A DNA stretch of 52,600 nt from a bacterium. GTDB taxonomy: Bacteria; Patescibacteriota; Doudnabacteria; UBA920; VMFF01. Location: contig JAJZOG010000002.1 of the NCBI GenBank assembly GCA_021811585.1, positions 1 through 52,600 of the forward strand, read 5' to 3'. Below are positions 18,523-27,749 of this stretch, one piece after another. The position numbers were made by a program, and so were the translations under genes. Position 1 is the stretch's first letter. The number at the start of each line of letters is the position of its first letter. The notes under the pieces are model-generated. The model was not told the origin of the DNA, made no database searches, and worked only from the letters and a program-made list of their open reading frames with translations.

Positions 18523-19503
18523 TTATTTTTCCGTCAAAAATTTTTCCACATCCAAAGCCGCCATGCAACCCATGCCCGCGGCAGTAACCGCTTGGCGGTA
18601 CCGCGGATCGCCAATATCCCCGGCCACAAAAACGCCCTCCGCACTTGTGCGCGTATTGTTCAAAACCTTTACATATCCGCGCTCATCCAGTTCCACCTGC
18701 CCCTTCAGGAGCCCTGTGTTTGGATGGTGGCCAATTGCCAAAAATAATCCGTCAATTTTCATTTCCGAAACATCGCCGCTCGCCGTATTTTTCAACCTCA
18801 GGCCTTCAACTTTATTTTCGCCCAAAACATCCGCAACTTCGCTGTTGAGCACAAAAGCAATTTTTGGATTTGCCTGCGCGCGCTCCAACATTATTTTTGA
18901 GGCCTTGAATTCACCGCGCCGGTGAATTATCGTCACCTTGTTCGCATATTTTGTCAAAAAATTTGCCTCCTCCATCGCCGAATCGCCGCCGCCGATAACA
19001 GCCACTTCTTTTCCTTTGAAGAAAAACCCGTCGCACGTCGCGCACGCGGAAACGCCTTTACCGCGCAAGCGCTGCTCACCGGGAAGCCCAAGCCAATTCG
19101 CCTCCGCGCCCATTGCCAAAATGACGCTCTGCGCACTGTACTCGCCGCTTTCGGTTTTCACAACCAGCGGCCGCGCGGCAAAATTAACGGCGCTGACAAT
19201 TTCATATAAAATTTTTGCGCCAAACCGCTCTACCTGCTTTATCATGTTGTTCATGAGGTCAGGCCCCATTATGCCCTGGATAAACCCGGGAAAATTTTCA
19301 ACTTCTGTTGTCATCATCAGCTGGCCGCCGGGCGTGATGCCGGCAATGACCAGCGGCCGGAGCTCGGCGCGGGCAGCGTACAAAGCCGCAGTAAGGCCGG
19401 CCGGCCCTGAACCGATAATAATAACTTTATGGAGCGCGCCTGTTTCGGCTTGCGTCTCTGTTGTCGCTACTTTTATTCCATTTGTCCCGTTTGTCTGGTC
19501 CAT
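18523..19503 (-). CDS. trxB: Thioredoxin reductase
   Basis: VIIIGSGPAGLTAALYAARAELRPLVIAG; SACATCDGFFFKGKEVAVIGGGDSAMEEANFL; GVFVAGDIGDPRYRQAVTAAGMGCMAALD. Confidence 0.95.
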   Translation of the reverse strand: MDQTNGTNGIKVATTETQAETGALHKVIIIGSGPAGLTAALYAARAELRPLVIAGITPGGQLMMTTEVENFPGFIQGIMGPDLMNNMIKQVERFGAKILYEIVSAVNFAARPLVVKTESGEYSAQSVILAMGAEANWLGLPGEQRLRGKGVSACATCDGFFFKGKEVAVIGGGDSAMEEANFLTKYANKVTIIHRRGEFKASKIMLERAQANPKIAFVLNSEVADVLGENKVEGLRLKNTASGDVSEMKIDGLFLAIGHHPNTGLLKGQVELDERGYVKVLNNTRTSAEGVFVAGDIGDPRYRQAVTAAGMGCMAALDVEKFLTEK

Positions 19504-19755
19504 GATTTTTTAGTTTATCCTGTAGTTTAATTGTAGCAAATGTGTCAAATTTCAGGAAATTTGAAGGATTGGCGAAAAATTTGCCTGTCCTTTTCCCGGC
19601 GCGTAAATTCACTCAGGCAACCCCTTGGCTTGGAAAAACCTTTTGCACTTTGGCGGGGTTAAGCCCAAATACAAGAATGTTTCCAAGCTAGTGGCACAAT
19701 GCGACGCAGTTGAAAAAAACCGCCATATTTGATAAAATCTAAAGGCAAAACGCAT

Positions 19756-19830
19756 GGCGCTATCGTCTAATGGTTAGGACACCACGCTTTCAATGTGGGA
19801 ATCCGGGTCCGATTCCCGGTAGCGCTACCA
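19756..19830 (+). tRNA. tRNA-Glu (TTC)
   Basis: GGCGCTA acceptor, loop CTTTCAA (anticodon TTC), GGGTCCGATTCCC T-arm, encoded CCA; TTGAAA-N17-TAAAAT promoter upstream. Confidence 0.95.
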
Positions 19831-21254
19831 GGCGGGATAGTTTGGCGGTTTGCGACCTCGCGGAATACAGAATCAAGCGTAAATACAGGGGTTTTGGAGC
19901 ACAGCTCGCGGTTCGAGGTTGAGATTTCCAGCAGATCACGTTTTTCGTAGGGATTTGCTTTTAAATACAATGAATATGCGCTTTTTGCGAGTTCGAGGAA
20001 TTTTTCCAACTTCGATGGCATGTCAGGCAGCGGCTCTTGACCCGAGGTCACATTGTTGATCTTTTGCCTCTCCAACAGAAGCGCGGTTCGGCGTTCCTCA
20101 AAAATTGTTTTTTCGAACACACCATCAAGATAGGCATCGGCCAGGCGGTTTAATTTCCATGAAATCTGGGACTCCTGAAGGCGCAAGCCGGCCTTAAATT
20201 CATCTTCTTTGTTTCCCCAATCCTGCCGAAATCCCGCAATGATGTCGTTGATGACGTAATCCTCTTCCGCGGTAAATTGAAGTGGCTTGAATTTCGAAAT
20301 TGCTTCATCATTTAACTTCTCTTCACGCACAGAATTCGTGGGACAGCTTTGGGTATGACAGCGGTAGTAGATATTGCCCTTTGCGATCTCGCCGATAATC
20401 GAATATCCGCAGTGGGCACAGCGCACCAGCCTGCGAAAAAGGAAATCGTGCCGAATAATTTTTGCGTTGGTCCTGCCCTCTGCCACGGCGCGCGCCCTTT
20501 CGAATAGCGAGGCGGAAATTATCGGCTGATGTGCGCCTTGGTAGATTTCGCCGGTTTTCTGAATTTCGATCAGGCCGGCATAAAAGGGATTGGACAAAAT
20601 ACGGGAAATGACGGTTTTTCCTACCTTCCCCCCTGATTTTGTACGCAGCCCCAGGCAATCCATTTTATCGCTCAACTCGATGATGCCGCACTGGCCTGAG
20701 GCATACAGCTCGAACATTCGCCTGATCAAGGGCATGGTCATTTGATCGGGCGTTTTTGGCTTTCCCGGGCCCTGGTCTTTGTATCCCAACGGGGCAGGAC
20801 GCGGGTATATCCCCTGCTTTAGCCTGCCGTAGAAACCTTTGCGGGTCTCTTCGCGCAAGTTGCGGATGTAGTCGGCGGCCACGACGGCTTGAATATCAGC
20901 CGAGAGCCGGCCGCCGCGTGATTGCAGGTCAACGGAATCATTGGCAAAACGAACGTCAATTCCGGAATCGATTAGTTCGCCGAGATCCGACCAGTCCTTA
21001 AGGTTTCTGGCGCTCCTGTCGATTTTATGGATGATGACGCCAGAGGCTCGCCCATTTCGCAGTAGTGAAAGCATTTGGGTGAAAACAGGCCGGCCAAGTT
21101 TTGCGGCTGTCTCTCGCTCTTCAAACCATCGGCTGATTTGAAGCTCGTGAATTTTGGCGTATCGTTCAATTGCTTCTCTCTGCTGAGGGAGCGACACTCC
21201 CTGTTCTCCCTGCCTTGCTGTGGAAACGCGGATATATGCGTAGAACTGCTTCAT
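19767..21254 (-). CDS. Large serine recombinase (resolvase + recombinase + zinc ribbon)
   Basis: YAYIRVSTARQGEQGVSLPQQREAIERYA; IIHKIDRSARNLKDWSDLGELID; CAHCGYSIIGEIAKGNIYYRCHTQSC; last ~20 codons (GSATGNRTRIPTLKAWCPNH) are antisense to tRNA-Glu. Confidence 0.93.
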   Translation of the reverse strand: MKQFYAYIRVSTARQGEQGVSLPQQREAIERYAKIHELQISRWFEERETAAKLGRPVFTQMLSLLRNGRASGVIIHKIDRSARNLKDWSDLGELIDSGIDVRFANDSVDLQSRGGRLSADIQAVVAADYIRNLREETRKGFYGRLKQGIYPRPAPLGYKDQGPGKPKTPDQMTMPLIRRMFELYASGQCGIIELSDKMDCLGLRTKSGGKVGKTVISRILSNPFYAGLIEIQKTGEIYQGAHQPIISASLFERARAVAEGRTNAKIIRHDFLFRRLVRCAHCGYSIIGEIAKGNIYYRCHTQSCPTNSVREEKLNDEAISKFKPLQFTAEEDYVINDIIAGFRQDWGNKEDEFKAGLRLQESQISWKLNRLADAYLDGVFEKTIFEERRTALLLERQKINNVTSGQEPLPDMPSKLEKFLELAKSAYSLYLKANPYEKRDLLEISTSNRELCSKTPVFTLDSVFREVANRQTIPPGSATGNRTRIPTLKAWCPNH

Positions 21255-21331
21255 ATATATTTCTTTCTAACCATTTAGACTTTAATTAATTTCGACCTTT
21301 TCTGAATCCTAATTGGATGAATCGTGATCCG

Positions 21332-21571
21332 TCAAGGAGTTCCCTTTTTTTCTGCTTCCAAGCGGTTAAATATGCGTAGCGCCAGAAGCAAATATTGCTC
21401 TAGCTTGTCCCGCCCGCGCACAAGCTCCTCTTCAGTTAAATTTGGGAACAGGCGCCGCAACTCTTTGATCTGGGCTTGATGGCGCGGCCTCAATTCTGGC
21501 GAAATCTCAGGATTCATGCTTTTCAGCTTCGCGTGAAGCATGGACCGTTTGGAATTAAGCGATGGGCGCAT
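21332..21571 (-). CDS. Small hypothetical protein upstream of the serine recombinase
   Basis: 79-aa helical/charged ORF, same strand and adjacent. Confidence 0.5.
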   Translation of the reverse strand: MRPSLNSKRSMLHAKLKSMNPEISPELRPRHQAQIKELRRLFPNLTEEELVRGRDKLEQYLLLALRIFNRLEAEKKGTP

Positions 21572-21756
21572 GAACGCATCATAAATAAAATTCGCGCCAG
21601 ACCGAAGACGTGAAAATGTATGATTTTATTTATATAAAGTTCAAAGCCAGAAGTTCTTTCTCGCACGGGTAAATTGAGAAGTCCCCAAATATCCCGCAAT
21701 CAGTTTTATGGAGCTTGAATGCGCGTCGCACTGGAATGCAAACGAAATGCGGAATT

Positions 21757-22656
21757 TTATTGCAGTCCAGCGTGCTTCAGCATGGCCAAGAACTGCGGTC
21801 GCGTGCGCATATCCATAGCCACTGCCGCCAACTTGCCGGCGCGGTCGTAAAGAAAACTCATCGGAATGCCTTCCACGCTATATAGCCGGTGCACGCGATC
21901 GCCGGGGTCGAGCAGCACGGGATAATTAACGCCAGCCTGGCGCACGTAGGGCAGAATCTTGGCTGGCGCTTCATCGTCAATGCCTAAGATCACCAGCCCG
22001 TGCGGGCCGTAGCGCCGCGCCAGCCCCTCCAGATCGGGAATTTCCGCCCTGCATGGCGGGCACCAGGTGGCCCAGAAATTCACCAGCACCACTTTGCCGC
22101 GCAACTGGCTAAGTTTCCATAAGCGGCCGTGCAAATCATGCAAGGAGAAATCTGCCGCTTGCCGGCGGGCGTCTTGCCGCGCCAAACGCGCCATTGCGGC
22201 AGTGAATGGCGGTACCTGGAGATCAGTCTGCATGTGCTCGTACCGCACCAGCGAAGCGAGTTCCAGATAGGCCATATTGACGCCGGGATTGTTCGCGGGC
22301 AACTGTTTGTGCCGAAGCGACTCGGCCAGAGTCGTGGTCACTTCTTGCAAGACAGACGGCCCGCCGGGATCGCCTTCGGTGGATAAGTTCGCCAAGGCAT
22401 TAGCCAACATGACCTGCACCATTGAGGGTGGCAATCCTCGGATTGCCCGAGCCAGCTTGAGTGTGGCCGCGGCGCGCGCGGCGGGGCGCAGGCCGCGCAG
22501 TGTATTGATTTTGGCGATAATGGCGCGTTGCTGCGGTGACAGCTTCGGCGGGGATTGCTGCGCGCCTAGCGGCGGTGCGGCAAAGCAGCAGAACAGCATG
22601 AGCCCCAGGAGCGCCGGTGCAAGAAGGAATTGACGACAATTGGCCGTATTATCCAT
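21757..22656 (-). CDS. Secreted TlpA/ResA-like thioredoxin-fold protein
   Basis: Signal-like N-terminus (LLAPALLGLMLFCCFAAPPLGAQ) and 'GKVVLVNFWATWCPPCRAEIPDLEGLARRYGPHGLVILGI'; start at MDNTANCRQ (22656) preferred over 22686. Confidence 0.88.
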   Translation of the reverse strand: MDNTANCRQFLLAPALLGLMLFCCFAAPPLGAQQSPPKLSPQQRAIIAKINTLRGLRPAARAAATLKLARAIRGLPPSMVQVMLANALANLSTEGDPGGPSVLQEVTTTLAESLRHKQLPANNPGVNMAYLELASLVRYEHMQTDLQVPPFTAAMARLARQDARRQAADFSLHDLHGRLWKLSQLRGKVVLVNFWATWCPPCRAEIPDLEGLARRYGPHGLVILGIDDEAPAKILPYVRQAGVNYPVLLDPGDRVHRLYSVEGIPMSFLYDRAGKLAAVAMDMRTRPQFLAMLKHAGLQ

Positions 22657-22918
22657 GCGGAATTCTCCTATTGGATGATTCTTCACTCCGCACTATACAC
22701 CCGCAGCTGTTGAACAGATATGGAACACATTTAGCCGTTCCGAAAAGCGAGCACCACTAGTAGACACCATCCGAAGCTTCACCCATTCCAAGCTGCAGGA
22801 TCCTTTTGATTGGACTCGCCTGAACTGTGGCAATATGACCATGTAGCGCAACGGCAAAACCTTTACTCAAAGCGAAGATTCCGATTGTTTTTTCAGTTCT
22901 AATAACATTTAAAGCTGG

Positions 22919-23539
22919 ATGAACATGAGCACGAACAAAAATATCAGACAAAAGATGGAAGAATTTTCGAAGCGGAACGCGCCGTGGAAACCAAAACAAA
23001 GTTGCGATTATTCGTGGGTTTGGGACATGTCCTGGAAGAGGCAGGAATGGATCAATACGGCGATCGAGCGTATTGAAGCAAAATCCTTAACCTTATTGCG
23101 CGGCCTTTGGTATTTTGGTGCTGCACTTGCAGCGTGGTTCGGCTTTGCAGCTTCCCACGGATATGGAATGCGTTGGTGGTCGTTAGGTATAGGGGCCGGT
23201 ATATGGGCTATCCTTGCAATACTCTCTCTTTATGCGCTTGATCCGATTGATAGATGGCCACCTCCGGATGAACAAAGGCTAATCATGGTTGCGGAAAAGT
23301 ACTCTTCACGCGAGGAAGCCCTTGGTAAGGCTGCCCAAGGCATGTCTTTTGCTAATGCGCAGTCTACGATCGTCGCAAGAATTAAAGCTCGCCGTTTGCG
23401 CCGGGCACTGGTTGCGAGTGCGATTGGAATCCCGCTTATTGCCCTAATTATTTTTTGGGGGACGGGGGCACGTAATCCGAAAGCGGAATTACATCATCAC
23501 CATGCGGCGACCAAAAGTCAGGGTCTTCTGGATCATTAG
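22919..23539 (+). CDS. Hypothetical membrane protein
   Basis: Three hydrophobic segments (LWYFGAALAAWFGFA, WSLGIGAGIWAILAILSLYAL, ALVASAIGIPLIALIIFWG). Confidence 0.55.
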   Translation: MNMSTNKNIRQKMEEFSKRNAPWKPKQSCDYSWVWDMSWKRQEWINTAIERIEAKSLTLLRGLWYFGAALAAWFGFAASHGYGMRWWSLGIGAGIWAILAILSLYALDPIDRWPPPDEQRLIMVAEKYSSREEALGKAAQGMSFANAQSTIVARIKARRLRRALVASAIGIPLIALIIFWGTGARNPKAELHHHHAATKSQGLLDH

Positions 23540-23603
23540 GCTGGTCCGGTTCTGGAGAAGGCTGGGGCTTGGGATTGCCTGAATCACCAGATTCGTTGTC
23601 CAT
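23448..23603 (-). CDS. Possible 51-aa proline/acid-rich protein overlapping the preceding gene
   Basis: MDNESGDSGNPKPQPSPEPDQPNDPEDPDFWSPHGDDVIPLSDYVPPSPKK; not in the track; no obvious RBS. Confidence 0.25.
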   Translation of the reverse strand: MDNESGDSGNPKPQPSPEPDQPNDPEDPDFWSPHGDDVIPLSDYVPPSPKK

Positions 23604-23803
23604 GGTTCGCATGCTATCACAAAATTACTCGGTAAAATATGCTGTACAGCCTACATAATCTGGCTAGGCATGCTTTATAAAGGGGTTATCCATCTGATAT
23701 TCACAAAACTTATTAAATAATTATTAAAAGCATACAATTGCACGGCTTCCTGCATTTCCAGAAATTTGATAATGTCCGAAATGTAAGGAGAAAATATTCA
23801 GAA

Positions 23804-24103
23804 ATGAATAAAACAAAAACTAAAGTACCCAACAACCTGCTGCAATATCGCCGCCGTCTAGGACTGAGCCAGGAGAGAGTGGTCGAGCTCCTTGGAATAA
23901 AATCGCGGCAAATGCTTTCAAATCTGGAAGCCGGCAGGTGTTTGCCAAAGCTGACCACAGCATTCCAGCTTTCGGCCATATACCGCGTTCCGGTTGAATT
24001 TCTTTTCAAGGACATCTATGAAGCCCTTCGGGACAATGTTCGCCGCTTAGAAAAGGATCATCCCGTTGCTGAGCAGGGTATGCTTGCATTTTCAAATCTA
24101 TGA
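23804..24103 (+). CDS. XRE-family HTH regulator
   Basis: NNLLQYRRRLGLSQERVVELLGIKSRQMLSNLEAGRCLPKLTTAFQLSAIYRVPVEFLF. Confidence 0.85.
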   Translation: MNKTKTKVPNNLLQYRRRLGLSQERVVELLGIKSRQMLSNLEAGRCLPKLTTAFQLSAIYRVPVEFLFKDIYEALRDNVRRLEKDHPVAEQGMLAFSNL

Positions 24104-24327
24104 GCATCCTCGATAAATTTAAAACACAGGGGGCCTCATTTTCAGCCGGAAGCATTCAGGAATACTTCGCCATCCAGCTTGCCCGAAAGCTAAAGGATGA
24201 AGCCAATATCCATTTTTATGTTCAGATCTGCCAAAATCACGCTCCTGAGCAGGTGCTTGCCGCATACCGGCGCCTCTCTGTAAGAAAACCGACTATCGAA
24301 CAGTTCCGTTCATTTTTCAATCATTAA
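24100..24327 (+). CDS. Hypothetical 75-aa protein
   Basis: Start overlaps the stop of the XRE gene by 4 nt (ATGA). Confidence 0.55.
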   Translation: MSILDKFKTQGASFSAGSIQEYFAIQLARKLKDEANIHFYVQICQNHAPEQVLAAYRRLSVRKPTIEQFRSFFNH

Positions 24328-24341
24328 AACCAAAAATTAAA

Positions 24342-24809
24342 ATGCCCACCCCGCTTTCGGCGGCTGTTGCCATTCACCGCCGGTCTATGGCTATTGCTCT
24401 TTTCCGCGGTATACAACTGGAGGATATCCAGCAGCACCAGCTCCCAAACGATCCGGCAAAGGCAGTAGACAGTCTTTCGGCGTTCATTCACCGCGCCATA
24501 AGCCTTTTCAATATTCAAAACGCTTTCATCAATGGCGCTGATGTCCAGAGCGGGCGCATCGAGCTTTTCTACACCCAGGCAGAAGGGATATTTAGGACTG
24601 AGGGCATTCCGATTGAGAAAACATCCCAAAGCAAGCTTTTTGAAAGCTTCAGAATGCCGCCGCTCCTGCGCATGGACCAGCTCAGGGAAATCGTCCGCCT
24701 GATTTGGCCATCGCTTGCTGCCGCAGCCAAACCGGCCCTAGATGCCGCAGCCCTTGGCCTTCATTGTGCCGTAGAGCGCCTTTTCAGAATTAATCAACCT
24801 GCCCAATGA
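24342..24809 (+). CDS. Conserved-looking element protein, possible RNase H/RuvC-like fold
   Basis: Alternating strand/helix pattern 'RSMAIALFRGIQLEDIQQHQ...KAVDSLSAFIHRAI...' and terminal 'WPSLAAAAKPALDAAALGL'; fold is inference. Confidence 0.45.
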   Translation: MPTPLSAAVAIHRRSMAIALFRGIQLEDIQQHQLPNDPAKAVDSLSAFIHRAISLFNIQNAFINGADVQSGRIELFYTQAEGIFRTEGIPIEKTSQSKLFESFRMPPLLRMDQLREIVRLIWPSLAAAAKPALDAAALGLHCAVERLFRINQPAQ

Positions 24810-25561
24810 GAGGACCGCTTTGCTACATCGGTGGCAAAAACCGTATTGCCCAGTTGATAATCAAGCAAATACCGCTACATCGGACATATGTTGAGCCCTT
24901 TGCCGGAGGCGCCCAGGTCTTTTTCCACAAGGAACCGTCTAAGGTAGAGATTCTGAATGACTTAAGCGACGATATTGTCAATTTCTTCAGGGTTTGCCAA
25001 AGCCATGCACCGGAACTTGTCCGGCAATTGAAGAGCATGGTGGCCGCCCGGCGGCTTTTCGAACTACTTCTCAATACCCCGCCGGCATCGCTTACCGATG
25101 TTCAGAGGGCCGCGCGCTTCTTCTACCTCCAAAGGCTTGCCTTTGCCGGCCTCATTGCACATCGTAATTTCAGAATCCAGGTTGTGCAGTCAGCCCATTG
25201 GGACCAGGAACGCCTTGAACAGATGATCTCGGAAACAGCCCGCCGGCTACAGAATGCACAAATCGAGCATTTGTCTTATGAAGAGATCATCCGCCGGACA
25301 GACCGGCCGTCCACCTTTTTCTACCTTGACCCGCCGTATTTTGGGAAAGCCCTTTACCAGTTCAATTTGAAGGAGGAGGACTACATTTCAATGGCAGAAT
25401 TGCTTTCGCAGATCAATGGCAAGTTCATATTGTCCCTGAACGATGTCCCCAAAGTCAGGGCCATTTTCTCCAGGTTTAAAATGCAACCTATTGAGCTTGC
25501 CTACAGTGCGCAGAAGAAAGCAGGAAACCGGTACAAGGAACTGCTGATCAAAAATTTCTGA
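24806..25561 (+). CDS. D12-class DNA adenine methyltransferase
   Basis: CYIGGKNRIAQLIIKQIP; YVEPFAGGAQVFFHKEPSKVEILNDLSDDIVNFFRV; FYLDPPYFGKA. Confidence 0.93.
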   Translation: MRGPLCYIGGKNRIAQLIIKQIPLHRTYVEPFAGGAQVFFHKEPSKVEILNDLSDDIVNFFRVCQSHAPELVRQLKSMVAARRLFELLLNTPPASLTDVQRAARFFYLQRLAFAGLIAHRNFRIQVVQSAHWDQERLEQMISETARRLQNAQIEHLSYEEIIRRTDRPSTFFYLDPPYFGKALYQFNLKEEDYISMAELLSQINGKFILSLNDVPKVRAIFSRFKMQPIELAYSAQKKAGNRYKELLIKNF

Positions 25562-25576
25562 GGAGTTTCATGGGTC

Positions 25577-26734
25577 GTGGTTGAGTTTGCATCCATTCCT
25601 AGACCGGGAAGCGCCGCGCAGTACTACCGTTCAATCCGGCTCCTGCATGAAGGCTTTGGAGTACCTGTAAATACAATTGCTCGCCTTTTCCAGACAGGGC
25701 GCCCTAATATCCGTCAAACCGAATCCCGGGAATATGAGGATGTTCCGACCTTTCTAGTGCCTCCCATCACTGGCTTGCTCAAAGAATATTCAGATGAGCG
25801 GCAGTGGGACCTGCTCAGGAAAAAATCACGCATCGAAAGCCCGTTACGAAACAGCAGGAGTCTGGATGCTTTTGAGCGGGAAATCGAAAAGACCTTCAGC
25901 ATATATTCAAGATCAGAAAACTTCCTTGCTGGTGAAAGGGCACTGCGGCTTTACATCCCATTTGTTGCCCGCGCAAGCAATCCCAAGATGCTTCGGCTGC
26001 GGGCGATTGTCTTTCAAAATCCTGCCTGGATGCTCACGCACGCCGGAAATGCCAGACGCTCCATTGAATATGCGTTTGAAGCCATGCATTGCGCATCGCT
26101 TGCCTTTGACGCCAGCCTTGGCGACCGAGCATTCCTCAAGCAATATCATCAATCCGCGCTCATCGCATCGAATGCTCTATTGAAATCTAGGCAACCTGAT
26201 GCAGCGATGTCTGTGCTTGACCAGGCGGATGCCGCGGTCCTTGTCCGTGAAGGCAGGCTTGGGAGCGAACATTACCATCAGCGGGCAGTCGGACATTTTC
26301 AAAAGGGAGAAGATGAGGCGGCTAAAGAAGAGCTTGAAAAAGCCCGTGTTGAAGTAGAGCGCGTCGGATATTCAGATTTCATCCAGGTCCGCATGGCGAG
26401 CCAGCGCCAGTTGAATGTCATTGAACCATCATCCGGCATACCACGCGCATTTAATCTAATCCATCAAGCAGCCAAATTTTACGGGCAAGGAAGCCTTGAG
26501 CACACCATGGCAATTAATTGGGCGGCAGGCAGTGTGCTTGCAACTGATAGTCAAGAAGATTTAAAGCAAGCATCCTCGATAATTTCCAGCATTGATCCTT
26601 TAAAGCGCGGGTTTGGACACCAGGCAACGACCAGATTCCTGCTATCCATAACGCCGGCACTCAACCTTTCCAAAGCAGCGCGAAATCGTTGGATTCGTTT
26701 TTTATTTTACGAAAATGCCTTTCGAATGAAGTAG
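25577..26734 (+). CDS. HTH plus helical-repeat hypothetical protein
   Basis: 385 aa; N-terminal 'RSIRLLHEGFGVPVNTIARLFQTGRPNIRQ' HTH-like, then helical repeats. Confidence 0.5.
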   Translation: MVEFASIPRPGSAAQYYRSIRLLHEGFGVPVNTIARLFQTGRPNIRQTESREYEDVPTFLVPPITGLLKEYSDERQWDLLRKKSRIESPLRNSRSLDAFEREIEKTFSIYSRSENFLAGERALRLYIPFVARASNPKMLRLRAIVFQNPAWMLTHAGNARRSIEYAFEAMHCASLAFDASLGDRAFLKQYHQSALIASNALLKSRQPDAAMSVLDQADAAVLVREGRLGSEHYHQRAVGHFQKGEDEAAKEELEKARVEVERVGYSDFIQVRMASQRQLNVIEPSSGIPRAFNLIHQAAKFYGQGSLEHTMAINWAAGSVLATDSQEDLKQASSIISSIDPLKRGFGHQATTRFLLSITPALNLSKAARNRWIRFLFYENAFRMK

Positions 26735-26850
26735 CTACCCTCCATAAACGAAATTTTCTGCTGTGACAAAAATCGAGGGGGATCAGCTGGCCTTTCGTTC
26801 TTGACTTGCACGATTATCATTTTCAGCGCTTCAGAAATGCGAAAGATAAT

Positions 26851-26893
26851 GCCGGCGTTGCGCAAACAACGCCGGCTCCGCAGATGCGGAGCC
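26851..26893 (+). promoter_or_regulatory. Two overlapping hairpins in the leader of the GGDEF gene
   Basis: GCCGGCGTTG-cgcaaa-CAACGCCGGC (26851-26876) and GGCTCCGCA-GA-TGCGGAGCC (26874-26893), sharing GGC. Confidence 0.7.
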
Positions 26894-26916
26894 ACCCCGA
26901 ACTCAGGAGGTTCGAG

Positions 26917-27741
26917 ATGACCGCCCACCGGCCTTCATACGATCAATACGGGCCTGAAGACCACCACGCACAAAATAACGGTGCCGGAGATGTCCGTCAA
27001 GAGATTGATCATCCAACATCCCGCCATACCGTAGAAGCATCTACAGCACAGCTCGCATTCATAGCAATTCAAAATGGTCTAGAAATCCGTGTTCTACGTG
27101 CCCAGAACCAACTTCTTATAGGCACCGTTGCCGAACTTGAAAAAAAGAACCGGATATTAGCCCTAAAAGTTGAGGAACAGCGGGTTAGGAATGAATTCGA
27201 TCTGCTTACCGGCGTTCGTGTTCGAAGCGCATATCCCTGGATTATTGAGGATCAACCCCTACCGCCAGCTGTCAGTGCTGTGCTCTTCATTGATGTAAAC
27301 GACTTCAAAGAGGTAAACGATAAATACGGTCATGCTGCCGGCGATGTAGTACTTCGAGAAATTGCGTTAACAATTCAGTCGGCAATACGGACATGGGATC
27401 TGTACAGGTACGGAACAGACCACATGGACGCGCGGGAGAGAGATGAAATTATTCGAAGCGGTGGCGATGAATTTGTGATCATTCTGAACCATTGCTCTCC
27501 CCGGGTCGCAAGAAAACGCGCCGACCAAATTCGTCTGGCTGTTCATGAACACCCAATCCGTCTTGGAAGCGATTTACTACACGTATCTATATCAGTTGGC
27601 ATAGCTCCTAGATCGCTTGGCAGAACATTCCGGGAACTTGCTCTTGCCGCAGATAGCGATATGTATGCCGATAAGGCTTCGATGAAAATGTCTATCGCAT
27701 ATGGAGACAGGAAAGCTTCGCTAACGAATAGCAATCTTTGA
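26917..27741 (+). CDS. GGDEF-domain protein (probable diguanylate cyclase)
   Basis: AVLFIDVNDFKEVNDKYGHAAGDVVLREIA..IIRSGGDEFVIIL..ISVGIAP; AGGAGG at 26905-26910 supports ATG 26917 rather than 26806. Confidence 0.88.
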   Translation: MTAHRPSYDQYGPEDHHAQNNGAGDVRQEIDHPTSRHTVEASTAQLAFIAIQNGLEIRVLRAQNQLLIGTVAELEKKNRILALKVEEQRVRNEFDLLTGVRVRSAYPWIIEDQPLPPAVSAVLFIDVNDFKEVNDKYGHAAGDVVLREIALTIQSAIRTWDLYRYGTDHMDARERDEIIRSGGDEFVIILNHCSPRVARKRADQIRLAVHEHPIRLGSDLLHVSISVGIAPRSLGRTFRELALAADSDMYADKASMKMSIAYGDRKASLTNSNL

Positions 27742-27749
27742 TTTAGCAA

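Noticed and set aside
1-19700. Alternative genetic code (UGA = Gly) as in some CPR lineages
   Set aside because: uvrC, rnj, trpS, ychF and efp all read through with the standard code and end at normal positions.
22756-22802. Cluster of SpeI, HindIII, PstI and BamHI-type hexamers resembling a cloning polylinker
   Set aside because: Sites are spread among ordinary sequence and no vector backbone is recognisable; most likely chance.
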